A stretch of 64,000 nucleotides of DNA from Flavobacterium piscinae (GTDB lineage: Bacteria > Bacteroidota > Bacteroidia > Flavobacteriales > Flavobacteriaceae), in assembly GCF_004122145.1 (NCBI RefSeq), contig NZ_SBKQ01000016.1, positions 1 through 64,000 of the forward strand. Direction: 5' to 3'. A program made the position numbers and the translations under genes. The notes under the pieces were generated by a model. The model ran no database searches, was not told the origin of the DNA, and saw nothing but the letters and a program-made list of their open reading frames with translations. This document shows positions 1-9,169 of the stretch, in pieces. The stretch's first letter is position 1; each line of letters starts with the position of its first letter.

Positions 1-631
1 ATTTATAGTTTAAGCTGTTCCCTTCTCCTTTTAACTCATCATCTTTCTCTTGCCCTTGGAAGCCGTAGCGGTAATCATCTATGCTTTCAAACCGGTTTGG
101 GATTAGCATGCCAAAAGGATAGTAATCATTATAAGCAAGAACGTCCGGTAAATACAAAGATACAAAATCCTGTCCGGAGGTTGGCATAGCATAGACATAA
201 TAATTATCCAAATAAAAAGCCGGGCCTATTGTGTCAACCGTTGGTTGCGTTATCGTAACAAAATGTATGCCGGTTTGTACTGCCGCATACTGCTGATAAA
301 TCAATCCACTTGCATTTATTTCCTGACTAACCAAAATATTCATATTGCCATCCCGTATCGCTAATAATAAGGGCTGAGTAGAAGGTATTTCACTTCTATC
401 TAAGTCTAAACTAAATACATATTGTGTTCCTTGATTTAAACCTATTTTCATAGAAGCCCCGGCTCCATTTTCTAGTGGTATTACAGTTAACCTCCTATCA
501 TCCGTAATCCCTATTTTTGAACTTAAAAAATTATCCCATCGCTCCTCATCAAAGAAATTAGTATGGATTACTTCTACATTGCTTTGAACTAGTTTGCGGT
601 CGCTTATTACCTCAAAACCCGTCAAAACCAA
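1..631 (-). pseudogene. RHS repeat-associated core protein fragment, 5' truncated, runs off the window start
   Basis: On the minus strand the frame is open for 210 codons from 631 to the window edge. The end carries the signature that opens the RHS-associated core: [11 protein letters not shown], then [20 protein letters not shown]. The ~160 residues before it ([10 protein letters not shown], then beta-rich sequence) resemble the carbohydrate-binding-like domain that precedes the core in large Bacteroidetes RHS/YD-repeat proteins. Immediately upstream in frame is a TGA (632-634), and the first in-frame ATG is about 60 codons into the fragment. Intact RHS proteins are far longer and begin with a signal peptide and YD repeats, none of which is present. 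I infer a 5'-truncated remnant or a promoterless C-terminal cassette. The toxin tip, if any, lies outside the window, so whether it is functional cannot be judged. Confidence 0.7.
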
Positions 632-1150
632 TCAAAAATTAAGAAATAGAAAGTTTTTTGTTGTAAAACACGTCGACATCAAACAATAAATGAAAAATAA
701 AATAAATAAAACAGCAACTGAATAGCTAAAAAAGAAATGGTAGAAAACGAAATGAATTAACGGGTTTACAATTACCCGAATCTTGAATATTACAACACTA
801 TGTTTCTCTCATACAAAGTGAAACGCCTTTTTAATCAAAAAAAAACCTATGTTTCTATGTGGTTAAAAAATCATTCAAAAATACTTCTAAATAAATACTC
901 CCTTTTTAACAGCCAACAGCCAACCTACAACCTACAACCGCCACTCGCTATGCTTTTCTATAACAAAGTGAAACACCTTTTTAATCGAAAAAAAACTATG
1001 TTTCTATGTGGTTAAAAAATTATTCAAAAATACTTCTAAATAAATACTCCCTTTTTAACAGACAACCATCAACCATCAACCGCCAACCGCCAACCGACAA
1101 CCGATAACCGCCAACCGATAACCGACAACAGCCAACCGACAACCGACAAC
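632..1150. other. Gene-free 519 bp filled with repeats
   Basis: No credible gene is present. The first part (632-798) is AT-rich with a small hairpin near 759-776. The rest is two tandem copies of a ~113-bp repeat, each followed by a CAACC-type heptamer tract. The short open frames here merely read through the repeat. Confidence 0.7.
799..1061. repeat. Two tandem copies of a ~113-bp intergenic repeat (third, partial copy at 19324-19391)
   Basis: Copy 1 is 799-912 and copy 2 is 949-1061. They share AGTGAAAC, CCTTTTTAAT, CTATGTTTCTATGTGGTT and a long AT-rich tail ending CCCTTTTTAACAG. They differ at a handful of positions. Each copy is followed by a tract built on CAACC. A diverged, shorter copy lies at 19324-19391, keeping TATGCTTTTCTATA, GTGAAACGACTTT and CTATGTTTCTATGTGG. 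I see no coding capacity and no transposase. Confidence 0.75.
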
Positions 1151-1163
1151 CTACAACCTAAAC
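1061..1163. repeat. Degenerate heptamer tract (CAACCGN)n
   Basis: About fourteen units of seven bases with consensus CAACCGN (variants CAACCAT, CGATAAC, CAACAGC, CAACCTA) lie just after copy 2 of the flanking repeat and run into the 3' end of the next gene. A shorter tract follows copy 1 (909-943). The same motif in reverse orientation is found at 55651-55681. It is not a CRISPR: there are no spacers and the unit is only 7 bp. Confidence 0.7.
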
Positions 1164-1894
1164 CCCAAAATCTTCATCTTAGTCCCAAACAAAGGATGAA
1201 AAGTCCCATTTGTTTCCTGAACATAATTGAGCTTCAAGCCATAAAATAGGAGAGGAGCCTCAGGTACCGCACACGATAACGTCAAAGGAATACTGGTGCC
1301 ACTCGGAGTCAATAAAATAGATAACGCTTCACTATACTGAACTTTTGAAAATTCTTTCAGCTCACTATCCATTCCGGCTATCCAAAACTGCAAAAACAAA
1401 TGCGTTGTACCCACCGGTACACTCAATAAATTGGGAGCAAAATGAGGAACAGTAAGAATACCCTCAGTTAAATCAACAGAAATAGAATAAGGAAAATGAC
1501 GCGAAAAAGCTTCCGTAGGATGCAATTCAAAAGCTTCAAGAAGTGCAATGGCTGTAGGTGATTGTAATCCGTTGGCCACTGTTCTTTTCCCCCGCTTCGA
1601 TACCATATCCAATTGCATAATATCGTGAAACAAAGAAACCAATCGGTTGTGTACTTTCTCAATGCCCATCGCACTCAAATCCGCTTTTAAACCTTGACGG
1701 AAATTTTTACAAACCTTTGCCACATGGCCAAACTCAGCACCGTTCTCCCGAACCCTCGCATATTCCGGTTGCGTTTTGATTTTCTTGCCATCAAAACCAC
1801 CCGTTTTTCGAACAATGATTTTACCACCGCTTTCGTAAAACGACAATCCGTCAAACGAACCCGTAAACTGAATAATTCCCTTTAATTTTCCCAT
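1151..1894 (-). CDS. Conserved Bacteroidetes hypothetical protein (MGKLKG family)
   Basis: This gene encodes 247 residues and opens MGKLKGIIQFTGSFDGLSFY, followed by IIVRKTGGFDGKKIK and a basic, Arg/Lys-rich helix region (about residues 40-100). The second half is beta-rich and hydrophobic. I recall similar proteins of about 200-250 residues in other Flavobacteria, with no assigned function. No signal peptide or membrane span is seen. The frame stays open 28 codons further upstream, but that segment is made of two near-identical direct repeats containing a promoter-like element, so the ATG at 1894 is preferred. The stop codon lies within the end of the heptamer repeat tract. Function unknown. 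Confidence 0.7.
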   Translation of the reverse strand: MGKLKGIIQFTGSFDGLSFYESGGKIIVRKTGGFDGKKIKTQPEYARVRENGAEFGHVAKVCKNFRQGLKADLSAMGIEKVHNRLVSLFHDIMQLDMVSKRGKRTVANGLQSPTAIALLEAFELHPTEAFSRHFPYSISVDLTEGILTVPHFAPNLLSVPVGTTHLFLQFWIAGMDSELKEFSKVQYSEALSILLTPSGTSIPLTLSCAVPEAPLLFYGLKLNYVQETNGTFHPLFGTKMKILGFRL

Positions 1895-2300
1895 AATAAT
1901 CCAATTAGTCAAGTAGGTAAATACAATACAGATATAGTACTGATTTACTACAAAAACAATACAAATATAGATAACCAAAGCTTAGGTAAAGCTTGATAAA
2001 AGAAAGATTATAAACAATAAAAAGTGAATAAAGTAAAGTAAGTAATAAAATGGAAGCCCAATCGAACTCGCTACGTAAAGTGTTAATATAAATACCCTAT
2101 GAAAAGCCCCGTAAACCTAGCGAAATGAGCAAACGTAGTAAACGTCTCTAAACTTTACGGAAAATATATTCAGTTAAAAACCAACCCAATGAGTTTTGAA
2201 AGTGCGTATAATGAAGCGACCAAGGTGTTTGGGGAGTTTCATTAGTAAGATTTCTAATTGAAAATTAATAATAAACTTTTCCCAAAAAAGGTATGAGAAG
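1895..2300. other. Gene-poor 406 bp with a possible 38-codon gene remnant
   Basis: Apart from the promoter-like repeats, this stretch holds no intact gene. On the plus strand 2129-2245 reads as 38 codons ending in TAG (SKLYGKYIQLKTNP, then FESAYNEATKVFGEFH). It has protein-like composition but no start and an in-frame stop just upstream. It may be the 3' end of a decayed gene; I do not recognise the family. Confidence 0.3.
1923..1970 (-). promoter_or_regulatory. Direct repeats with a TATATTTG -7 element
   Basis: Two 15-bp units (1923-1937 and 1956-1970, 14/15 identical) lie 33 bp apart upstream of the MGKLKG gene. On the minus strand the distal unit contains TATATTTG (1969-1962), a perfect Bacteroidetes -7 TAnnTTTG. 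The proximal unit has TATATCTG. No clear -33 TTG is seen at the right distance. It could be a promoter with a repeated operator; this is inference. Confidence 0.35.
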
Positions 2301-3677
2301 CTATATTTTATTTAGTTTAAAATTCTTCTCAATCGCCTTAATCATTTCCCCTGCAATATCTTTATTAGTTGCACCTTCAATTCCTTCTAAACCGGGAGAG
2401 GAATTGACTTCCAATAAAAGCGGACCTTTACTGGAACGAATAATATCTACTCCGGCTACTTTCAATCCCATTGCTTTAGCGGCTTTCACAGCAATGATTT
2501 TTTCTTCTTTGGTGGGTTTAATGACAGATGCGGTTCCGCCCAAGTGAATATTGGCTCTAAATTCTCCTGCCAAAGCTTCTCGTTGGATCGTGGCGACAAC
2601 TTTTCCGTCTATCACAAACAATCGCAAATCTTTACCGTTGGCTTCTTTGATGAACTCTTGTACTAAAATATTAGCATTCAAACTTTTAAAAGCATTAATC
2701 ACACTTTCTGCTGCTTTTTTGGTTTCGGCCAAAACAACTCCTTTTCCTTGGGTTCCTTCTAATAGTTTTACTATTAAAGGAGTTCCACCCACCATTTTAA
2801 TCAAATCATCGGTGTCTAAGGGTGAATTGGCGAAACCGGTGGTTGGAATGTCGATTCCGTTATTCAACAACAATTGTAGGGAATACAATTTATCACGCGA
2901 TTGCGTAATGGCGGAAGAAGAATTCAAACAAAATATCTTTAACGCTTCAAATTGACGGGTTAAGGCACAACCATAAAAGGTAATATTGGGTCGGATTCGT
3001 GGAATAACCGCATCCAAATCATTTAGAATTTTTCCACCTCGGTAATGAATTTCAGGTGTGTCGGCATCCAATTTCATATAACATTCTTTGATGTTTAGAA
3101 ATTGCATTTCGTGCCCACGGCGTTCACCGGCTTCCATAATTCGTTTATTGCTGTACAGTTCAGGATTACTGGCTAAAAGTCCGATTTTTAAACCCGAACG
3201 TTCTTTTAAAACATCCGGATATAAATCTTTTAGTTTATCGGTTGAATTGTCTCCCAATAAATATTTTCTTTCCGGGTCTACCATCGCTCTTCCACTCATT
3301 GCTTCGCGTCCTAATAACATTCGAAAACCCATTGAATCACGGTTCGTTAACGTCATTTCAATCATCCAATTCGAATCACCTAATTGCAATTGGGTTTGAA
3401 TCACAAAACGTTGTTCACGAAATCCACTGGAACTTTTTACGATTCGCTTATCAATCAATGGGGCTTGGCAATGAATAATGGTTTTGACATTATTCTGAAT
3501 CGGATTAATATCAAACTTTACCCAATGTTCACCTTCTTTGATAAACGGACTGATGTTGATGGCGTGGAGAGCAGAGGTTTTGGCACCGGAATCTACCCGA
3601 GCTTTGATAGTAGGAATACCAAGTTCCGGAAAAGAACACCATTCTTCACTACCTAAAATTAATTTGTTGTCTAACAT
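2301..3677 (-). CDS. rimK: Retropepsin-like (RimB) domain fused to RimK-type ATP-grasp ligase
   Basis: Residues 1-150 match the retropepsin-like ATP-dependent zinc protease family (PF05618/RimB), with the aspartyl-protease-like motif [10 protein letters not shown] at 29-38. Residues ~165-458 form a RimK-type ATP-grasp ligase, with the TQGKGVV glycine loop, [15 protein letters not shown] and the Mg-binding [16 protein letters not shown] near residue 420. RimK enzymes add glutamate to the C terminus of ribosomal protein S6 or similar targets, and the RimB-type domain is proposed to trim such tails; here one polypeptide joins ligase and presumed protease. The frame extends 13 codons upstream, but that part is made of the 3703-3751 inverted repeat, so ATG at 3677 (458 aa) is preferred. 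It lies downstream of clpC on the same strand. Confidence 0.88.
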   Translation of the reverse strand: MLDNKLILGSEEWCSFPELGIPTIKARVDSGAKTSALHAINISPFIKEGEHWVKFDINPIQNNVKTIIHCQAPLIDKRIVKSSSGFREQRFVIQTQLQLGDSNWMIEMTLTNRDSMGFRMLLGREAMSGRAMVDPERKYLLGDNSTDKLKDLYPDVLKERSGLKIGLLASNPELYSNKRIMEAGERRGHEMQFLNIKECYMKLDADTPEIHYRGGKILNDLDAVIPRIRPNITFYGCALTRQFEALKIFCLNSSSAITQSRDKLYSLQLLLNNGIDIPTTGFANSPLDTDDLIKMVGGTPLIVKLLEGTQGKGVVLAETKKAAESVINAFKSLNANILVQEFIKEANGKDLRLFVIDGKVVATIQREALAGEFRANIHLGGTASVIKPTKEEKIIAVKAAKAMGLKVAGVDIIRSSKGPLLLEVNSSPGLEGIEGATNKDIAGEMIKAIEKNFKLNKI

Positions 3678-3702
3678 TTCTTTTGATTGATGGTATAAAA
3701 AA

Positions 3703-3751
3703 AGCCACGAATTCACAAATAGTTTTTACTTTAATTCGTGAATTCGTGGCT
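3703..3751. terminator. 14-bp perfect inverted repeat between clpC and rimK
   Basis: AGCCACGAATTCAC (3703-3716) is the exact reverse complement of 3738-3751, with a 21-nt AT-rich loop. For minus-strand transcripts leaving clpC, the hairpin is followed by a run of T (complement of 3696-3702). It could therefore act as a terminator or attenuator between clpC and rimK. Its sequence resembles other dispersed repeats in this window. Confidence 0.5.
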
Positions 3752-3767
3752 TACAATTTAGTTTTAT

Positions 3768-6317
3768 TTAACTCGTTGGTTTTTCTGCTTTTTGAATTTT
3801 GACGCTTAATTCTTGAGCATCGTCTTCTATATCCATAAAAATTTCGTCTCCTTCACCGATTTTAGAAGTGATTATTTCTTCGGCTAACGAATCTTCAACA
3901 TATTTTTGAATGGCTCTTTTTAGAGGTCGAGCTCCAAATTGCTTATCAAAACCTTTTTCTGCAATAAATGCTTTAGCTTTATCAGACAATTTCAACGAAT
4001 ATCCTAAATCTTTAATTCGAGCATATAATTTTTTCAATTCGATTTCGATGATTAAATCGATGTGCTCTTTTTCTAAAGGATTGAATACAATTACATCATC
4101 AATTCGATTTAAAAATTCAGGAGCAAAGGTTTTTTTCAAGGCATTTTCTACCACGCTTTTAGAATGTTCATCGGCTTGAGAAACTTTTGCCGCTGTACCA
4201 AAACCAACACCTTGCCCAAAATCTTTTAATTGACGGGCTCCCACATTAGAAGTCATAATGATAATGGTATTTCTAAAATCAATTTTTCTACCTAAACTAT
4301 CGGTTAAATAGCCATCATCTAACACTTGTAACATCATATTGAAGACATCAGGATGAGCTTTTTCGATTTCATCTAAAAGAACAACACAATAGGGTTTGCG
4401 GCGTACTTTTTCAGTTAATTGTCCACCTTCTTCATAACCCACATAACCGGGAGGTGCACCAATTAATCTGGAAATTGCAAATTTTTCCATGTATTCGCTC
4501 ATGTCGATACGAACCAAAGCATCTTCTGAATCGAATAGTTCTTTTGCCAGAACTTTGGCTAATTGTGTTTTTCCAACACCGGTTTGACCTAAGAAAATAA
4601 ATGAACCAATCGGACGATTCGGATCTTTCAATCCGGCACGATTACGTTGGATTGAACGGGCAATTTTCACAACGGCTTCATCTTGTCCAATTACTTTTCC
4701 TTTGATTAAATCCTGAAGATGAGCTAATTTATTGCTTTCCGTTTGAGCAATTCGGTTAACCGGAATTCCGGTCATCATTGAAACCACATCGGCAACATTA
4801 TCTTCAGTAACCGTAATTCGATTGTTTTTAGAATCAATTTCCCATTGTTCTTGAGCAATTGCTAAGTCTTTTTCAATGCGTTTTTCATCATCTCTTAACT
4901 TAGCAGCTTCTTCGTATTTTTGTTTTTTTACAACGGTATTTTTCAATTCGCGAACATCTTCCAATTGTTTTTCCAGTTCCAAAATTTGTTTCGGTACTTC
5001 GATGTTGGTGATGTGTACACGCGAACCGGCTTCATCTAACGCATCAATCGCTTTGTCAGGTAAAAATCGATCAGACATATAACGACTGGTTAGTTTCACA
5101 CAAGCATCAATTGCTTCAGTAGTATACGTCACACTATGATGATCTTCGTACTTACCTTTAATATTATTTAAGATTTCAATGGTTTCTTCAATGGTTGTAG
5201 GTTCTACAATTACTTTTTGAAAACGTCTTTCTAAAGCACCGTCTTTTTCAATATATTGACGGTATTCATCGAGTGTAGTGGCACCAATACATTGAATCTC
5301 ACCTCTGGCTAAAGCGGGTTTAAACATATTGGAAGCATCAAGAGAACCGGTTGCTCCACCGGCACCTACAATGGTATGAATTTCATCGATAAACAAAATG
5401 ATGTCGTCATTCTTTTCCAATTCATTCATCACTGCTTTCATGCGTTCTTCAAATTGTCCGCGATATTTTGTACCGGCTACTAAACTCGCCAAATCAAGTG
5501 TAACAACACGTTTGTTGAATAAAATTCGGGAAACTTTCTTTTGGATGATTCGCAACGCTAAACCTTCGGCAATAGCAGATTTTCCTACTCCGGGCTCTCC
5601 AATTAAAAGCGGATTATTTTTCTTTCTTCGGCTTAAAATTTGTGAAACACGTTCAATTTCTTTTTCACGACCTACCACTGGGTCAAGTTTTCCTTCTTCG
5701 GCTAACTCGGTTAAATCACGTCCAAAATTATCTAAAACAGGTGTTTTTGACTTTTTATTGGTTTTATTTCCGGGATTATTAAAGTTGCCTTCTTTCAAAC
5801 TGTCATCTTGTCCTGAATCTTCATTAAATGATTCATTTTTTGGAAAGCTGTCAGTATATTCGTCTTCGTTGTTATTCGGTATCATATTCAAATATTGTTC
5901 TTTCGCTATATCGTAGTCGATTTTTAGCTTGTTAAGTAATTTTGTTGTAGGATCGTTTTCATTCCTTAAAATACAGAGCAAAAGATGTGCCGTACTAATG
6001 GAAGAACTCTGAAAAACTTTGGCTTCTAAAAAAGTTGTTTTTAAGGCACGTTCAGCTTGTCTTGTCAAGTGAAGATTCTTTTTTTCGTTACCCATTTCCG
6101 CATTTGGATTGGGCGGACTCAGAATTTCTACTTTTTTTCGTAAATAATCTAAATCAATATCCAAATTGCTTAAAATAGTGATTGCTTTACCATTTCCGTC
6201 TCTTAAAATTCCAAGCATCAAATGCTCTGTACCGATAAAGTCATGGCCTAAACGTAAGGCTTCTTCTTTACTGTACGTGATTACATCCTTGACTCTTGGA
6301 GAAAAATTGTCATCCAT
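3768..6317 (-). CDS. clpC: ClpC, AAA+ unfoldase of the Clp protease
   Basis: At 849 residues this is the size expected for ClpC. The N domain (1-145) has two Clp_N repeats, HDFIGTEHLMLGIL and ISTAHLLLCILR. A low-complexity acidic/Asn linker follows at ~147-192. D1 has Walker A GEPGVGKS (240-247) and Walker B ILFIDE (305-310). A UVR motif in the middle domain (~460-485, KQKYEEAAKLRDDEKR) is typical of ClpC rather than ClpB. D2 has Walker A GQTGVGKT (575-582). It unfolds substrates for ClpP, probably with adaptor proteins; no clpP or mcsB is in the window. It is divergent from gyrA across 259 bp and lies upstream of the RimB-RimK gene. Confidence 0.96.
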   Translation of the reverse strand: MDDNFSPRVKDVITYSKEEALRLGHDFIGTEHLMLGILRDGNGKAITILSNLDIDLDYLRKKVEILSPPNPNAEMGNEKKNLHLTRQAERALKTTFLEAKVFQSSSISTAHLLLCILRNENDPTTKLLNKLKIDYDIAKEQYLNMIPNNNEDEYTDSFPKNESFNEDSGQDDSLKEGNFNNPGNKTNKKSKTPVLDNFGRDLTELAEEGKLDPVVGREKEIERVSQILSRRKKNNPLLIGEPGVGKSAIAEGLALRIIQKKVSRILFNKRVVTLDLASLVAGTKYRGQFEERMKAVMNELEKNDDIILFIDEIHTIVGAGGATGSLDASNMFKPALARGEIQCIGATTLDEYRQYIEKDGALERRFQKVIVEPTTIEETIEILNNIKGKYEDHHSVTYTTEAIDACVKLTSRYMSDRFLPDKAIDALDEAGSRVHITNIEVPKQILELEKQLEDVRELKNTVVKKQKYEEAAKLRDDEKRIEKDLAIAQEQWEIDSKNNRITVTEDNVADVVSMMTGIPVNRIAQTESNKLAHLQDLIKGKVIGQDEAVVKIARSIQRNRAGLKDPNRPIGSFIFLGQTGVGKTQLAKVLAKELFDSEDALVRIDMSEYMEKFAISRLIGAPPGYVGYEEGGQLTEKVRRKPYCVVLLDEIEKAHPDVFNMMLQVLDDGYLTDSLGRKIDFRNTIIIMTSNVGARQLKDFGQGVGFGTAAKVSQADEHSKSVVENALKKTFAPEFLNRIDDVIVFNPLEKEHIDLIIEIELKKLYARIKDLGYSLKLSDKAKAFIAEKGFDKQFGARPLKRAIQKYVEDSLAEEIITSKIGEGDEIFMDIEDDAQELSVKIQKAEKPTS

Positions 6318-6576
6318 AGCACTTCTTTTTTAAGGTAAATTTACTAAATATGGTTGTGAAATGCAAAAACTATTCCCATTCCTATCTACTGTCAGCTAAT
6401 TGACAAAAAATATTTGAATTATGAAAGTTAAAGTTATGTATAATTATTAACCAAAAAAGACCTTGTTTTTGTTAATAAATCTTTGAAATTAGTTTAGCAA
6501 AAAGCTTTCAAAAAGCTCAAAAATCCCTATATTAGCACGTTTTGAAATAATTATAATTTTTAACTAATAAATACAT

Positions 6577-9141
6577 ATGTCTGAAGGAGAAAAGTTGATT
6601 CCTATTAACATCGAGGACGAAATGAAATCAGCCTACATCGATTATTCGATGTCTGTAATTGTGTCACGTGCATTACCTGATGTTAGGGATGGTTTAAAGC
6701 CTGTACACCGTAGAGTATTGTACGGAATGTATGATTTAGGCGTTTTTTCGAATAGAGCTCACAAGAAATCCGCTAGAATTGTCGGAGAAGTTTTAGGTAA
6801 ATATCACCCACACGGCGATACATCTGTTTACGATGCAATGGTTCGTATGGCACAAGAATGGAGTTTGCGTTACCTTTTAGTTGATGGACAAGGTAACTTT
6901 GGATCTGTCGATGGTGATAGTCCGGCAGCGATGCGTTATACCGAAGCCAGAATGCAAAAGATTTCGGAAGAAATTATGGCAGATATCGAAAAAGAAACCG
7001 TTGATTTTCAATTGAATTTTGATGATACTTTATATGAACCAAAAGTAATGCCTACTAAAGTTCCTAATCTTTTGATTAATGGAGCTTCCGGTATTGCAGT
7101 GGGTATGGCTACCAATATGCCACCACACAATTTAACCGAGGTTGTCAATGGAACTTTGGCTTATATTGACAACAACGAAATTGAGGTAGATGAATTGATG
7201 GAGCATATTAAAGCTCCTGATTTTCCAACCGGAGGAATAATCTATGGTTATGAAGGCGTTCGAGAAGCATTCAAAACCGGTCGTGGTCGTATTGTCATGC
7301 GTGCGAAAACAGCTTTTGAAGAAAGCAACGGAAAAGAAGCGATTATCGTAACCGAAATCCCATACCAAGTAAACAAAGCGGATATGATAAAAAAAACCGC
7401 TGATTTGGTCAATGAGAAAAAAATTGAAGGTATTTCGAATATTCGCGATGAATCAGATAGAAACGGAATGCGAATTGTATATGAATTAAAACGTGATGCA
7501 GTTCCGAATGTGGTTTTGAACACCTTATATAAGTATACTCAATTACAATCTTCATTTAGTGTAAACAACATTGCCTTGGTGAATGGTCGTCCGCAAATGT
7601 TGAATTTAAAAGAATTGATTCATTATTTTGTAGAACACCGCCACGATGTAGTGGTACGAAGAGCAAAATTCGATTTACGTAAAGCAGAAGAAAGAGCCCA
7701 CATTTTAGAAGGTTTAATCATTGCTTCGGATAATATTGACGAAGTGATTGCCTTGATTAGAGGTTCGAAAGATGGTGATGAAGCCCGAACAAAATTAATT
7801 GAGCGATTCTCACTGACAGAAATTCAAGCCCGTGCTATTGTTGAGATGCGTTTGCGTCAATTGACCGGTCTTGAACAAGACAAATTGCGTGCGGAGTACG
7901 AGGATATCATGAAATTGATTGCTCATTTGAGAGAATTATTAGCTAACAAAGATTTAAGGATGCAAGTGATTAAAGATGAATTAGTTGAAATTCGTGATAA
8001 ATATGGTGATGAAAGACGTTCTGTTATTGAATATTCAGGCGGTGATGTAAGTATTGAAGATTTAATTGCCGATGAAAATGTTGTAATTACTATTTCACAT
8101 GCAGGGTATATTAAGCGTACAAACTTATCGGAATACAAAACTCAAAATAGAGGAGGAGTAGGACAAAAAAGTGCAGGAACAAGAGATCAAGATTTCTTAG
8201 AGCATTTGTTTGTGGCTACTAATCACCAATACATGCTGTTCTTTACTCAAAAAGGAAAATGTTACTGGATGAGGGTTTATGAAATTCCTGAAGGAAGCAA
8301 AACATCCAAAGGAAGAGCGATTCAGAACTTAATCAACATCGAAAATGATGATAAAGTAAAGGCCTTTATTTGTACACAGGATTTAAAAAATGAAGAGTAT
8401 ATTAATAGTCACTATGTGATTATGGCTACTAAACAAGGTCAGGTTAAAAAGACTTTGTTAGAGCAATATTCTCGTCCGAGAGTGAATGGAATTGCGGCTA
8501 TTACTATCAAGGAAGATGACGAATTGTTAGAAGCAAAATTAACCAACGGAAAAAGTCAAATATTAGTGGCTGTAAAATCTGGAAAATTGGTTCGCTTTGA
8601 GGAAAGTAAAACGCGTCCAATGGGAAGAGGAGCTTCGGGCGTTCGTGGAATTACTTTGGCAGATGAGCAAGATGAAGTAATTGGCATGGTTTCTGTCAAT
8701 GATATGAACAGTGAAATATTGGTAGTCTCTGAAAATGGTTACGGAAAGCGTTCATCTTTAGAAGATTACCGTATCACTAATCGTGGAGGAAAAGGGGTTA
8801 AAACGCTTAATATTACTGAGAAAACCGGTCGTTTAGTATCGATAAACAATGTAACCGATGCAGATGATTTGATGATAATCAACAAGTCTGGATTAACCAT
8901 CAGAATGGAAGTTTCCGATTTAAGAGTTATGGGTAGAGCCACACAAGGGGTTCGATTAATTAATATTAAAGGAAACGATTCAATTGCCGCTGTAACGAAA
9001 GTGATGAAAGAAGAAGCAGCGGAAGAAGTTGAATTTGAAGATGTTTCTGCCACTGTTTCAAAAGAAATTTCATCAATTGAGGCAACTGATTTTGATGATA
9101 ATGCAGATACAGACGAAGAAAACGAAGAAAGCCAAGAATAA
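6577..9141 (+). CDS. gyrA: DNA gyrase subunit A
   Basis: The 854-aa product has the catalytic tyrosine at residue 121 in AAMRYTE and the quinolone-resistance region [10 protein letters not shown] (77-86). The position equivalent to E. coli Ser83 is Thr82, and Asp87 is conserved as Asp86. The C-terminal beta-pinwheel carries GyrA-box-like motifs QNRGGVG and NRGGKG. The last ~45 residues are strongly acidic. It breaks and rejoins DNA as GyrA2B2 to introduce negative supercoils; gyrB is not in the window. The start at 6577 follows a very AT-rich leader. A TPR gene follows after 28 bp and is probably co-transcribed, ending at a shared terminator near 10.46 kb. Confidence 0.97.
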   Translation: MSEGEKLIPINIEDEMKSAYIDYSMSVIVSRALPDVRDGLKPVHRRVLYGMYDLGVFSNRAHKKSARIVGEVLGKYHPHGDTSVYDAMVRMAQEWSLRYLLVDGQGNFGSVDGDSPAAMRYTEARMQKISEEIMADIEKETVDFQLNFDDTLYEPKVMPTKVPNLLINGASGIAVGMATNMPPHNLTEVVNGTLAYIDNNEIEVDELMEHIKAPDFPTGGIIYGYEGVREAFKTGRGRIVMRAKTAFEESNGKEAIIVTEIPYQVNKADMIKKTADLVNEKKIEGISNIRDESDRNGMRIVYELKRDAVPNVVLNTLYKYTQLQSSFSVNNIALVNGRPQMLNLKELIHYFVEHRHDVVVRRAKFDLRKAEERAHILEGLIIASDNIDEVIALIRGSKDGDEARTKLIERFSLTEIQARAIVEMRLRQLTGLEQDKLRAEYEDIMKLIAHLRELLANKDLRMQVIKDELVEIRDKYGDERRSVIEYSGGDVSIEDLIADENVVITISHAGYIKRTNLSEYKTQNRGGVGQKSAGTRDQDFLEHLFVATNHQYMLFFTQKGKCYWMRVYEIPEGSKTSKGRAIQNLINIENDDKVKAFICTQDLKNEEYINSHYVIMATKQGQVKKTLLEQYSRPRVNGIAAITIKEDDELLEAKLTNGKSQILVAVKSGKLVRFEESKTRPMGRGASGVRGITLADEQDEVIGMVSVNDMNSEILVVSENGYGKRSSLEDYRITNRGGKGVKTLNITEKTGRLVSINNVTDADDLMIINKSGLTIRMEVSDLRVMGRATQGVRLINIKGNDSIAAVTKVMKEEAAEEVEFEDVSATVSKEISSIEATDFDDNADTDEENEESQE

Positions 9142-9169
9142 ATAAATAATAATTAAAATTTGATTTAAA

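Noticed and set aside
800..1015. 71-codon open frame
   Set aside because: It is a translation of the 113-bp repeat and its heptamer tract; the two halves of the product are repeats of each other.
1061..1163. Regular repeat that could be taken for a CRISPR array
   Set aside because: The unit is 7 bases with no spacers, there are no cas genes, and the same tract recurs elsewhere.
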